Source: Nocardia miyunensis NBRC 108239
GTDB taxonomy: Bacteria > Actinomycetota > Actinomycetes > Mycobacteriales > Mycobacteriaceae
Assembly (NCBI RefSeq): GCF_001613065.1
Contig: NZ_BDBQ01000037.1
Coordinates: 1-64,000, forward strand
Direction: 5' to 3'
DNA: 64,000 nt
Under the pieces are notes generated by a model, which saw nothing but the letters and a program-made list of their open reading frames with translations, searched no databases and was not told where the DNA came from. Positions 16,413 to 24,802 of this stretch are shown one piece after another; position 1 is the stretch's first letter, and every line of letters starts with the position of its first letter. A program made the translations under genes and the position numbers.

Positions 16413-17233
16413 GTGCACGGCGGTGGTTCGCGCTCGCCCTCGTGGCTGTTCCGCTGGTGATCGCCGTGGCGGGTCCAGCCTTCGCGGAGTCCGCACCGGG
16501 GGAGCGGCAGACGCCGTTCGGCCCGTCGTCGTGGTCGCCGTTCGGCACCGATCGGCTCGGCCGCGACGTGCTCGCCACGGCCCTCATCGGCGGCCACACC
16601 TTTCTTCTGGTCGCCGCGATCACCGTAATCGGCTCTTACACAGTGGGATTCGTACTCGGAGTAGCTGCCGCCGCGGCTCCGCGCGCCTGGCTCGACGAGC
16701 TGTTGATGCGGCCGATGGACGTGCTGCTGTGCTTGCCCTCGCTGTTGATCATCATGGTGGCCGCGCTGCGCACCCGCGGGTCGGCGGTAGCGATCGCGAT
16801 TGCCATCGGTATCGCGCTGGTCGCACCGATCGCCCGTTTCGTGCGCATGGCGGCGCGCCCGGTCGTGCACGGGCCCGTCATGGACGCGCTGCGGACGCAA
16901 GGGGAGAGCCGACGGTATCGATACGCGAATTATGCCGCGCGCGAGATGATTCGGCCGATCGCCGCCGATCTCGGTGTGCGATTCACCGCTGCGGTCTACT
17001 TTCTGGCCTCCGCGAATTTCCTGGGGCTCGGGTTCGACACCACCTCGGCCGACTGGGCGGTCTCGGTCGCGGCCAACAAGGACGCGCTGACCATCGCGCC
17101 GTGGTCGATCGCGCTGCCCGCCGGGCTGATCGTGCTGCTGATGGTCGGGGTCAACCTCCTGTGTGATGATCTGCTCGCCGATCCGCGCTCGGTCGCGGTG
17201 CGCGATTCGCGGCGGGTGATCAGACGTGAATGA
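16409..17233 (+). CDS. ABC transporter permease, DppC/NikC type
   Basis: The partner permease of 274 aa overlaps the previous gene by 4 nt (ATGA). The DppC signature FGTDRLGRDVLATALIGG follows the first helix at about residues 45-63, and four to five more membrane segments carry the coupling loop. It lacks the long cytoplasmic N-terminal extension of many DppC proteins. The 3' end overlaps the ATPase gene by 8 nt. The two permeases should form a heterodimeric channel for a peptide, nickel chelate or opine; the substrate cannot be decided. Confidence 0.9.
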   Translation: MSARRWFALALVAVPLVIAVAGPAFAESAPGERQTPFGPSSWSPFGTDRLGRDVLATALIGGHTFLLVAAITVIGSYTVGFVLGVAAAAAPRAWLDELLMRPMDVLLCLPSLLIIMVAALRTRGSAVAIAIAIGIALVAPIARFVRMAARPVVHGPVMDALRTQGESRRYRYANYAAREMIRPIAADLGVRFTAAVYFLASANFLGLGFDTTSADWAVSVAANKDALTIAPWSIALPAGLIVLLMVGVNLLCDDLLADPRSVAVRDSRRVIRRE

Positions 17234-18719
17234 GGTTGGGGCGGTACTTGTTTCGCTGTGCGGGGTACGCGCGGACGCTGGGGACGCCGTGCTGGTCGAG
17301 AACATCGATCTCGAAGTTCGGGCGGGCGAGATCCTCACCCTGTTCGGACCGTCGGGGGCCGGAAAGACGACGATCGCATGCGTTCTGGCCGGTATCGAAC
17401 GGCCCGGGATCACGGTGTCCGGTGCGATCGAGCGTGGCGACCCCAGGCCGCGGATCGGATTCCTGCCGCAGCACGCCGCAGCCACCCTGAATCCGGCCCG
17501 CCGCCTTGGTGCCGCGCTAGGTGAGCTGGCGGAGTTGCATCATGGTCGGTCGGGGTGGTGGCGAGGTCGGCGCGCTGCACGCCGAGAGCTTGTCGCACAA
17601 GCGCTTTCGGCCGCAGGGTTCGAGGCGGATACGGCAGGACGCATCGCGCGGCGGTTCCCGCACGAATTCTCCGGCGGGGAACGCGCCCGCCTCGCGCTTG
17701 CTCAGGTCCTGGCCTGCGAACCCGATGTGGTCGTGGTCGACGAGCCGACGGTGGGACTGGACCCGATCGCACGGGCCGCACTGCTGAGCGGGCTCGCGGC
17801 GCTGCGACGGTCCGGGAAGGCGGTCGTGCTCATCACCCACGACCGGGTCGCCGCGGAACAGATCAGTGACCGGACGGTGTTCGTGCGGGCCGGGCGGCTC
17901 GCCGGAGATGAGCCCGCCCTACCGGCCGCACCACCGAGGCCCGAGCGGCCATCGGTCGGTGCGCCGATTCTGCGGATACGCAATGTGTCTGTGACACTGA
18001 GGAATTCGGCCATCCTCCACGAGGTCGATCTGGAACTGCGGCGCGGGGAACTGGTGGGTATGATCGGAGCCTCCGGCGCGGGCAAGACGACGATCGCGCA
18101 CTGCATCGCCGGTCTGGTACGACCGAGCGCCGGTGTGATCCGGCTGGATGAGCGGCCGATCCCGGTGCTGCGCAAGCGTTCTCGCGAGCAGATCGCCGCT
18201 GTCCAATACGTGTGGCAGGAATCCGCGGCCTCGTTCGATCCCCGGCGCACGGTCCTCGACCAGGTCGCGGCCACCGCCGTCCGGCTGCGCGGCCTCGACC
18301 GGGCAGCCGCACGTGAGCGGGCCGTCGACGCCCTCGCCGACCTGGAGATCACCGCGCAGCAGGCCGCCCGCCACCCGGCCGCGCTGTCCGGCGGGCAACT
18401 CCAACGAGCCGCCCTCGCCCGCGCCCTTCTGGCCCGACCGTGCGTGCTGATCTGCGACGAGATCACCACCGCTCTGGATCATCCACTGGCGCAACGTATT
18501 CTGGACCATCTAGACCGGCACCGCTACCACACCGGCACCGCCGTACTGTTCATCAGTCACGATCTCGTCGGCCAGCTGAACCGCGCGGACCGCCTGGCGA
18601 TGGTCGAGCACGGCCGGATCACCGCGACCGGAACCCCGCAGGAACTGCTCATCGATCCGGAGTCCACAGCTCTCGGGCGTCTGATCGCGGCGGGAGGGTC
18701 GGTGGATCATGGCGAATGA
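17226..18719 (+). CDS. ABC transporter ATPase with two fused nucleotide-binding domains (DppD-DppF type)
   Basis: A 497-aa fusion of the two ATPases usually made separately. Domain 1 (about 5-235) has Walker A GPSGAGKTT, signature FSGGERARLALAQ and Walker B VVVVDEP. Domain 2 (about 245-495) has Walker A GASGAGKTT, signature LSGGQLQRAALARALL, Walker B LICDEI and a switch His in ISHDL. Both sites look catalytically complete. GTG 17226 overlaps the upstream permease gene. It is the last gene of the importer operon. The fused form is common in actinobacterial peptide/metal importers. Confidence 0.9.
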   Translation: MNEVGAVLVSLCGVRADAGDAVLVENIDLEVRAGEILTLFGPSGAGKTTIACVLAGIERPGITVSGAIERGDPRPRIGFLPQHAAATLNPARRLGAALGELAELHHGRSGWWRGRRAARRELVAQALSAAGFEADTAGRIARRFPHEFSGGERARLALAQVLACEPDVVVVDEPTVGLDPIARAALLSGLAALRRSGKAVVLITHDRVAAEQISDRTVFVRAGRLAGDEPALPAAPPRPERPSVGAPILRIRNVSVTLRNSAILHEVDLELRRGELVGMIGASGAGKTTIAHCIAGLVRPSAGVIRLDERPIPVLRKRSREQIAAVQYVWQESAASFDPRRTVLDQVAATAVRLRGLDRAAARERAVDALADLEITAQQAARHPAALSGGQLQRAALARALLARPCVLICDEITTALDHPLAQRILDHLDRHRYHTGTAVLFISHDLVGQLNRADRLAMVEHGRITATGTPQELLIDPESTALGRLIAAGGSVDHGE

Positions 18720-18851
18720 TGCTGTGTAGCTCGCGCCTCCTACCCGACCTGCCTCTCACAGTTGAACAGCGTCGAAGTGCCCTGGATATCGTGCCGCTGC
18801 CGGGAACGGCGTCGTGCCCCACAGCGGTAGTCTCTGCGGTAGTCTGTAAGT

Positions 18852-19157
18852 GTGGCGGTCGAGTGGTACTGGGCACTTGCGCAGGTGCTCATGCACACGG
18901 GCGTCGACCAGGACGACGTGTTCGACCTGGTGGATGCGTGGATGAGAGGAAATCGGCGGGTCTGGTTGCGGACAGCCGTCGACCCGGCCACCGGACTGGT
19001 GTCCCTGGTGGTCTGGGGCCGGACCGATGACGGCGCACTGTTGTCGGTGTTCGCTCGTCGGCTCGACCGCGATATCGAGGTGTACAGTGCCGCGTACCTC
19101 ACCGCCGACCAGGCCGCGGACTTCGAGAAGTGGGAGGCGACCCGCAATGATGACTGA
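18852..19157 (+). CDS. BrnT-like toxin candidate
   Basis: A 101-aa protein. The C-terminal half (VVWGRTDDGALLSVFARRLD, then IEVYSAAYLTADQAADFEKW) resembles the strand-strand-helix end of BrnT/RelE-like toxins, where a conserved Arg/Tyr and a terminal helix follow an ISAR-like strand; here the strand reads VYSA. The gene overlaps the next by 11 nt, in the toxin-then-antitoxin order of brnTA. The match is by pattern only and the usual catalytic Arg/Lys set is not certain, so it may also be a non-toxic relative. GTG 18852 is the start; 132 nt upstream carry the promoter. Confidence 0.5.
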   Translation: MAVEWYWALAQVLMHTGVDQDDVFDLVDAWMRGNRRVWLRTAVDPATGLVSLVVWGRTDDGALLSVFARRLDRDIEVYSAAYLTADQAADFEKWEATRNDD

Positions 19158-19485
19158 TCCATTTTCGAATATGAGCCCCGTCGAGGTGGCGGCGATGGCC
19201 GAGCGCCTCGAGTTCACCGACGAGCCGATAACTCCGCCGATCGAAACCGGCCCGGCCGCCGAACCGGTCCTGATTCCCCGATCGGTCAAGCTGACCCGTG
19301 ACCTCGATCAGGCGTGCAAACGCCGCGCTACGAATCTCGGGCTGTCGCAGTCGGCCTATATCCGTTCGCTGATCGAACGCGATGTCGCCGAGGCGGGGAC
19401 CGGCGAACAACGTCCGGCATGGGTGCGTGAACTCCTGGCCGTGATCGCGCAGCACGAGAACGACGAGCATCGCAAGGCGTCCTGA
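19147..19485 (+). CDS. Ribbon-helix-helix antitoxin candidate
   Basis: A 112-aa protein (ATG 19147; ATG 19150 also possible) with an acidic, Pro-rich N-terminal half that would bind the toxin and a ribbon-helix-helix DNA-binding segment at about residues 44-77 (SVKLTRDLDQACKRRATNLG, then LSQSAYIRSLIERDV). This resembles BrnA/CopG-type antitoxins. It overlaps the toxin candidate by 11 nt, so the two are made together, and RHH antitoxins usually repress their own operon. A decayed copy of its 3' end lies just downstream (19541-19600). Confidence 0.6.
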   Translation: MMTDPFSNMSPVEVAAMAERLEFTDEPITPPIETGPAAEPVLIPRSVKLTRDLDQACKRRATNLGLSQSAYIRSLIERDVAEAGTGEQRPAWVRELLAVIAQHENDEHRKAS

Positions 19486-19540
19486 AACCATCGAGTGATC
19501 GGCCTGCGGGGCGGTGGGTTGTTCGAACGTGGTGCCGCTG

Positions 19541-19600
19541 AGGCAAGAACAGCGTCCGGTGTGTGATCTCGCGCCGTGATCGCGGAGCACAAGAACTATG
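19541..19600 (+). repeat. Decayed duplicate of the antitoxin gene 3' end
   Basis: The segment GAACAGCGTCCGGTGTG...GCCGTGATCGCGGAGCAC matches the antitoxin region 19403-19461 (GAACAACGTCCGGCATG...GCCGTGATCGCGCAGCAC) with a few changes and a small deletion, and it no longer reads in frame. It suggests a tandem duplication or replacement event at the end of the toxin-antitoxin locus. The rest of 19486-19766 holds no gene. Confidence 0.6.
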
Positions 19601-19766
19601 GCCTGGGGCTGGTGGTGAATGGTAGCGGAACCGAATGGATGTAATTGCGTTGCAGCCGAACGGTTTCCGAACCAACGCAGTCGTTGTCGCCGAGGGTGGC
19701 GGATTTCGGATATCGATCGGCTGAATACGGGAAGCGCGCCTCGGGCGAATTGCCGATCGTAGATAT

Positions 19767-20975
19767 GTGAATTCGATTCGGGAGACGATCCGGCCGCGGG
19801 ATGTCGGTGACGAGGTGGGGCATTGGCGGCGGATGCGGGTGTGGGCTGCGGCGCATGCGGTCGATGATTTCTATCAGGGGCTCGTGCCTGCCGCCGTGCC
19901 GTATTTCGTGCTGGAGCGGCATTTCGGTTATGTGGAGGCGTCGGGGCTGGCATTGGCCGCGACGTTGGGCAGTGCGCTGCCGCAGGTGGGGATCGGGCTG
20001 CTGGCGGATCGGCATCGACTGCGGTGGATGGCGCCGCTCGGGGTGAGCCTGGCGGGTATCGGGGCCGGGTTGTCGGGGCTGGTGCCGAGTTATCCGCTGG
20101 TGTTCGGATTGCTGTTGCTGGCCGGGTTCGGGATCGCGATGTTCCATCCGCCCGCCGGACGCGATGCCCGGCGCGCGGCCGGGGGCAGTGCCACCGCGAT
20201 GAGTTACTTCGCCGCCGGGGGAAGCGCCGGGTTCTTCATCGGGCCGGCACTGGTGACGCCGGCCCTGGATACGCTCGGGATCGGCGCGACCGCGTTGTTC
20301 ATCCCGCCCGCGGTCCTCATGGGGTTCATCCTCTTTCGTCATCACGGCCGGAGTGCGAAGACCGCGACCAGGCAGGCCGAGCGCGGCGGCCGGGACCGGA
20401 TCGGGCTGTTCGCGGGGCTGACCGCGGTCGAGGTCGTGCGGTCCACGATCTCGACGGGACTGAACACGTTCATCTCGCTGTACTGGATCCGGCATCTGGG
20501 CGCGAGCAGCGCACTCGGCGGGCTCGCGCTGACGCTGGAACTCGGCGGCGGCGTGCTGGGCACACTGCTGGGCGGCCGGCTCGCCGATCGGATCGGGATG
20601 GTGCGCACGGTGCAGATCGGCAATGCCGCGATGCTGCCCGGACTGTGGCTCATGCTGGCCTGCCACGACAGATATGCCGCGCTGCCGCTGGCGCTGGTCG
20701 TCGGGCTGATCTCCAATATCCCGTTCGCCGTGCTCATCAAGCTCGGTCAGGACTATCTGCCGAGCCGTCCGGGGACCGCTGCCGGTGTCACGCTCGGTCT
20801 CGCGGTGAGTGCGGGCGGACTGTTCATGCCGCTGCTGGGACTGGTCGCCGGGCACTACGGTCCGCGCGGTGCGCTGGCGGTTCTGGCGACGGTGCCGGTT
20901 CTCGCGATCGCGATGTCCACGGTCCTGCGGGAGCCGGTGCGCGATCCGGTTTCGTCGAGCAGCGAGTCGTCATGA
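19767..20975 (+). CDS. MFS exporter, fosmidomycin-resistance (Fsr)-like
   Basis: A 402-aa, 12-helix MFS transporter. The start of helix 1 (AHAVDDFYQGLVPAAVPYFV, about 29-48) and the loop RLADRIGMVRTVQIG match the Fsr branch, which pumps drugs out; sugar-type motifs are absent. GTG 19767 has no good ribosome-binding site; ATG 19833 behind GGCGG is an alternative that removes about 22 residues without touching helix 1. An AraC-type regulator gene follows 61 nt downstream and may control it. The natural substrate is unknown. Confidence 0.82.
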   Translation: MNSIRETIRPRDVGDEVGHWRRMRVWAAAHAVDDFYQGLVPAAVPYFVLERHFGYVEASGLALAATLGSALPQVGIGLLADRHRLRWMAPLGVSLAGIGAGLSGLVPSYPLVFGLLLLAGFGIAMFHPPAGRDARRAAGGSATAMSYFAAGGSAGFFIGPALVTPALDTLGIGATALFIPPAVLMGFILFRHHGRSAKTATRQAERGGRDRIGLFAGLTAVEVVRSTISTGLNTFISLYWIRHLGASSALGGLALTLELGGGVLGTLLGGRLADRIGMVRTVQIGNAAMLPGLWLMLACHDRYAALPLALVVGLISNIPFAVLIKLGQDYLPSRPGTAAGVTLGLAVSAGGLFMPLLGLVAGHYGPRGALAVLATVPVLAIAMSTVLREPVRDPVSSSSESS

Positions 20976-21036
20976 CGTGCCCCGATCGGGCACCCCGAGG
21001 ACGATCCGCGAGGGCCGACCCGCCGTATTCTGACCG

Positions 21037-21807
21037 GTGATGATTGCGATCCGCCACACGCCGGTTGCGCCGACGATCTCCGAGGCCCGCGCGGGCGGGG
21101 ACGTCATCGATCGTCACCGGCACGACGATCATCAGCTGATCTACGTCAGCTCCGGCGTCCTGGCGATCCACACCGAGCGCGGTTCCTGGATCGCGCCGAA
21201 CGACCGGGCGCTGTGGATCCCGGCGAACACCTGGCACGAACATCGGTTCTACGGCCGCAGCCGATTTCACACGGTCGGGTTCCCGGCCCGGGGGACCGCG
21301 CCGCTGCTCGATGTCCGGACGCCGACGATCATCGCCGTCGATCCGCTGGTACGGGAACTGCTGATCGCCCTCACCAGCCCGACGCTCACCGCCGCGGAAA
21401 CCCGGCACCTCCAGGCGGTGCTGCGGGATCGGCTGCGCTGTGTCGCGGAACAGCCGTTCACGCTGCCCGCGGCGCGGGATCCGCGCCTGGCCACCGCGTG
21501 CGGTCTGGTCGAGGCCGATCTTCGGCGGCCGCGCACCCTGGCCGATCTCGCCCATCAGGTGCATACCGGCGAACGCACGCTGTCCCGGCTGTTCCGCACC
21601 GAATTCGCCATGACATACCCGCAATGGCGCACTCGCACAAGAGTTTTCGCGGCGATGGTGATGCTCGCCGAAGGCGCGGCGGTCACCGAGACCGCACACG
21701 CCTGCGGCTGGGCGACCACCAGCGCGTTCGTGTCCACGTTCGCCCAGACCATGGGGACGACTCCGGGTGCGTACCGCGCGGGCATGCGTGCCCAACCGGA
21801 CGACTGA
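21037..21807 (+). CDS. AraC-family transcriptional regulator with N-terminal cupin
   Basis: A 256-aa regulator. The N-terminal cupin (about 10-95) has the metal-like HRHDDHQLIYVSSG motif and WIPANTWHEHRFYG. The C-terminal AraC DNA-binding domain has two HTH units (TLADLAHQVHTGERTLSRLF and the later TETAHACGWATTSAFVSTF), ending with the family GxTPGAYR box. GTG 21037 and ATG 21040 are adjacent possible starts. It probably senses a small molecule and regulates the upstream MFS gene, a common arrangement for Fsr-like pumps. It converges with the MFS gene on the other strand. Confidence 0.88.
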   Translation: MMIAIRHTPVAPTISEARAGGDVIDRHRHDDHQLIYVSSGVLAIHTERGSWIAPNDRALWIPANTWHEHRFYGRSRFHTVGFPARGTAPLLDVRTPTIIAVDPLVRELLIALTSPTLTAAETRHLQAVLRDRLRCVAEQPFTLPAARDPRLATACGLVEADLRRPRTLADLAHQVHTGERTLSRLFRTEFAMTYPQWRTRTRVFAAMVMLAEGAAVTETAHACGWATTSAFVSTFAQTMGTTPGAYRAGMRAQPDD

Positions 21808-21829
21808 ACGCACCCGGAGTCGATCGCGG

Positions 21830-23119
21830 TCACTGGATCGTGGTGGCCTGCACCTTGGGCGTCTCCGGTTCGCGTACCGGTTCCCTCGTGCCGAACAGCA
21901 TCAGTCCCGCGCCGAGCAGCGCCAGCACGACCATGACCACGAATCCGCTGGCGAACGTCCCGGTGCTCTGCACGATGAAGCCCATCACCAGCGGAGCCAC
22001 CACACCCGACAGCGCGAAACACGCGTCGGCGAATCCGGCGGCGCTGCCGGGCTGACTCGGTTCGGCGTCGATCGCGGCCACCCACCAGATTCCGCCGGTG
22101 ACGAATCCGCAGCCGACCCCGATCGAGATGAACACCACGGCCGTGACCAGCGAGGGCGCGGTCACGATCGGAATCAGCGCGGCGCCGGCCAGCAGCAGTG
22201 CGATACCCATGATGGTGAAGCGACTGCGAATGCGTCCGGTGCGGGCGTACACCTTGTCGACCAGCACACCGCCGATGAGCGCGCCGACCACACCCGCGGC
22301 CCACGGCGCGACGGTGAACGCGCCGACCTGCTTGACGCTGAGGTTGTACGAGGTGGACAGGTACTCCGGCAGCCAGTACATGAACGCCCAGAAGATGTAT
22401 CCCCAGGCGAAGTAGCCGACGCCGACGATCCACAGATTGCGGTTGGTGAAGATCCGCCGCCAGTTCACCTTCTCCTGACGTTCGGAGGTCTCCTCCGCCA
22501 GCTGCCCGGACTCGATGTACGCGCGTTCGGCCTCGGAGACCCGCGGGCAGCCGGCCGGGGTGTTGTACAGGAGCCCGATCGCGACCAGTGCCCACAGCAC
22601 GCCGAGCGCGGCCAGCACCCAGAACATGCCGCGCCAGCCCAGGCTCGCGATGAGCTGGGTGACGATGGGCCCGCCGATCAGCAGACTGCCCGACACCGCG
22701 ACGCCGCCGACCAGAGCCAGTGCGAAACCGCGCTCCACACTCGGCAGCCAGCGGCTGATCACGCGTGTGGCGGCGGGGAAACCGGGCGCCTCGCCCGCAC
22801 CGAGCACGATGCGGATCAACAGCAGACCGGTGAAACCGCCGGAGATCGGAGTGATCGCGGTGGCTACCGACCAGAAAACCATGCCCACCAACAGAATTCG
22901 GCGCGGACCGAATCTGTCGACCAGTGGGCCGGCGAGGAATGCGAACACCATGTACCCGATGGAGAACGCGGAACTGATGACGCCGTAATCGGCGGAGTCG
23001 ATGCCGAATTCGGCCTCGAGGGGTTTCACCGCATACGAGACCGCACTGCGGTCGATGTAATTGATGATGACGAGGACGACGATCATCGCGACTGTCGCCC
23101 AGCGGAAATGTTGGCGCAT
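21830..23119 (-). CDS. MFS transporter, anion:cation symporter (ACS) type
   Basis: A 429-aa importer with 12 helices. The NYIDRSAVSYAVKPLEAEFG motif in helix 1 and the GxxxDRFGPRR loop are typical of the ACS group, which takes up organic anions such as tartrate, galactarate or phthalates. ATG 23119 is preferred (GAGGTAA about 8 bases upstream). It is the last gene of the left arm of the IclR divergon and most likely brings in the pathway substrate, which points to an acidic compound. A palindrome of the presumed IclR type lies just upstream at 23143-23159. Confidence 0.88.
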   Translation of the reverse strand: MRQHFRWATVAMIVVLVIINYIDRSAVSYAVKPLEAEFGIDSADYGVISSAFSIGYMVFAFLAGPLVDRFGPRRILLVGMVFWSVATAITPISGGFTGLLLIRIVLGAGEAPGFPAATRVISRWLPSVERGFALALVGGVAVSGSLLIGGPIVTQLIASLGWRGMFWVLAALGVLWALVAIGLLYNTPAGCPRVSEAERAYIESGQLAEETSERQEKVNWRRIFTNRNLWIVGVGYFAWGYIFWAFMYWLPEYLSTSYNLSVKQVGAFTVAPWAAGVVGALIGGVLVDKVYARTGRIRSRFTIMGIALLLAGAALIPIVTAPSLVTAVVFISIGVGCGFVTGGIWWVAAIDAEPSQPGSAAGFADACFALSGVVAPLVMGFIVQSTGTFASGFVVMVVLALLGAGLMLFGTREPVREPETPKVQATTIQ

Positions 23120-23142
23120 GGTGGTTACCTCATCGTTCCACC

Positions 23143-23159
23143 GTTCCGCTTGGCGGAAC
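23143..23159. promoter_or_regulatory. Palindromic operator upstream of the MFS gene
   Basis: GTTCCG-CTTGG-CGGAAC, a perfect 6-bp inverted repeat with a 5-nt spacer, 24 nt before the MFS start. It resembles the palindromes at 23258-23274 and 28690-28705, suggesting binding of the local IclR regulator. The binding is inferred. Confidence 0.55.
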
Positions 23160-23253
23160 ATATTGAATAAAAGGTGCTGAAACTATGCGTCACGAATTGT
23201 TTCGGCACAGCGTTTTCGCGTAACTACCCGATGAATTCGGGAAATTGCGCGCA

Positions 23254-24666
23254 TTATGTTCCGCTGATAGGAACGTTCTGGAATATATCGCTCACCGAAC
23301 CACCCGCGGGCAGCCGCCAGATCGCCTCGGCGAGCCGCTCGGCCGCCTCGGCGGGAACCGACCGCGTCGCATTCGAGGTGAATTTCAGCGTGAGCTCCTG
23401 TGCCGACAACGGGTTGGCCGGGCCGCCGCGATTCTGCGAAATCCGTTCCGTGCGTGTGGTTCCGTCGTCGAGACGGGCCGTGAGCACTGCGGGGAATTGC
23501 CGGGGGAAGATCCGGGTGCATTCCGCGTCGGCGACGACGTTCACCTTGTCCGCGATCGCCAGCCGCGCCGGATCCCGCACGGCGCTATCGGTGAAATCCT
23601 CGTGGAAGACGCCGAGCCCGCCGCCGCCGAGCAATGCCGCCGCGACGGTGTACGGACCGCTGAACGCCCCGTGATAGCCCGAACGCGGTCGCCGCTTCTC
23701 CTCGATCGGCTCGCCGATCGTGCGCAGCACAGGCTCGGGCACACCGAGGGTCAATTCGGTGATGCGGGCCGGATCGATACCCGCGCGGCGCAGTCGCAGG
23801 GCGGCGTCCACGCCCGCATGGGTGAAGTGGTTGCAGGGATAGGGCTTGAAGAAGATTCCGGGAGTTTCCCAGTGTTCGCCGAGATCTCGGGTTACCTGGT
23901 CGATGTCGAATCGGTCGCCACAGAACGCCTGGAGGAATCCGAATCGTCCCTCTAGCACCGTGGGCGGTCCGGTGAGCCCGTGCTGTGCCATCTGCGCGGC
24001 GACCACACCGGCGTGCGCGGCCCACCCGCAGTGGACGCGTTTGACGGTGCCACCGGTGCGATTCGCCTCGATCACACCCGAACCCATACTGCACGCGATG
24101 CCGATGGCCGAGGTCAGCTGGTCCGCGTCGAGACCGAGCAACATGCCCGCGGCGACCGCCGCGCCGACCGCCCCGCAGATCGCGGTGGCGTGCTGGCCGC
24201 GGTCGAAGAACACCGAATTCGCGTTCTCCTCGTCGTAACCGGCCATGCCCAGGCGGCAGGTCACCTCGATGCCGACGGTCGCGGCGTCCAGGAAGAAGGG
24301 CCCGCTCGCGCCGGTTCGCTCGGCGACCGCGAGTGCGGCGGGGATCACCGCGGAGGACGGGTGCAGGACCGAGGGCAGATGGGTGTCGTCGAAATCCAGG
24401 CTGTGCGCGAGGGTTCCGTTGACCAGTGCGGCCGACGGGGCGGGCAGTGCGCCCTCGATACCGAGTGCGGTGGCGGCCGGGCGTCCGCCCCACTCCGCGA
24501 CCACCGCGCGGACGACCTCGGCGGGTTTCTCGCCGAGTGCGGCCAGGCAGTTGCCCAGCAGATCCAGGACACGTCCGGCCAGATCGGTACGCAGGTCGGC
24601 GGGCAGGCCGTCGGCGTGGACGCGGGCGGCGAGTGCGCCGAGTTGTTGTGCGGGAGTGGGGTTCAT
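23254..24666 (-). CDS. MmgE/PrpD-family protein (left arm)
   Basis: A 470-aa MmgE/PrpD protein: an all-helical N-terminal domain with the conserved SLDFDDTHLPSVLHPSSAV stretch (about 90-108) and a C-terminal alpha/beta domain with the KPYPCNHFTH motif (about 268-277). The family includes 2-methylcitrate dehydratase, cis-aconitate decarboxylase and iminodisuccinate epimerase, so it acts on small tricarboxylates or dicarboxylates. ATG 24666 overlaps the stop of a 32-codon mini-gene (ATGA). It shares the operon with a cyclase-family hydrolase and an MFS importer. A second family member is encoded on the other arm (28883). Confidence 0.9.
   Translation of the reverse strand: MNPTPAQQLGALAARVHADGLPADLRTDLAGRVLDLLGNCLAALGEKPAEVVRAVVAEWGGRPAATALGIEGALPAPSAALVNGTLAHSLDFDDTHLPSVLHPSSAVIPAALAVAERTGASGPFFLDAATVGIEVTCRLGMAGYDEENANSVFFDRGQHATAICGAVGAAVAAGMLLGLDADQLTSAIGIACSMGSGVIEANRTGGTVKRVHCGWAAHAGVVAAQMAQHGLTGPPTVLEGRFGFLQAFCGDRFDIDQVTRDLGEHWETPGIFFKPYPCNHFTHAGVDAALRLRRAGIDPARITELTLGVPEPVLRTIGEPIEEKRRPRSGYHGAFSGPYTVAAALLGGGGLGVFHEDFTDSAVRDPARLAIADKVNVVADAECTRIFPRQFPAVLTARLDDGTTRTERISQNRGGPANPLSAQELTLKFTSNATRSVPAEAAERLAEAIWRLPAGGSVSDIFQNVPISGT
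23258..23274. promoter_or_regulatory. Palindrome inside the mmgE/prpD 3' end
   Basis: GTTCC-GCTGATA-GGAAC overlaps the last codons of the MmgE/PrpD gene, about 100 bp before the palindrome in front of the MFS gene. Two similar sites in one junction would allow cooperative binding. It could also be a chance palindrome in coding sequence. Confidence 0.35.
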
Positions 24667-24802
24667 GCGTTCACCACCGAGAATGGCTGGATCGGGGAAT
24701 CGGTCGGCGTGCCGTCAGTGTGGATCGGGGCGGCGAGTTGCGCTGCGGGAGTGGGGGTCATGCGCCGACCACCGCGACGGGACGGATCGGGGAACCGGTG
24801 CC
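24615..24802. repeat. Diverged tandem duplication of a gene junction (95-bp period)
   Basis: Two copies, about 24615-24706 and 24714-24802, share CGGGAGTGGG(G)TTCATGCG-type sequence at an exact 95-bp offset. Each copy contains the end of the cyclase gene, an ATGA stop-start and the first codons of the MmgE/PrpD gene. Divergence between copies shows the event is old. It created the 32-codon mini-gene described separately. Confidence 0.8.
24663..24761 (-). CDS. 32-residue mini-gene made by junction duplication
   Basis: The frame starts at ATG 24761, overlapping the cyclase stop by 4 nt, and ends overlapping the MmgE/PrpD start by 4 nt. Its first half (MTPTPAAQLAAPIHTDG) mirrors the start of the MmgE/PrpD protein (MNPTPAQQLGALAARVHADG) and its second half (DSPIQPFSVVNA) mirrors the end of the cyclase (GSPIRPVAVVGA). 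The peptide probably has no function of its own; the conserved ATGA coupling at both ends would keep ribosomes moving to the next gene. Confidence 0.65.
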   Translation of the reverse strand: MTPTPAAQLAAPIHTDGTPTDSPIQPFSVVNA

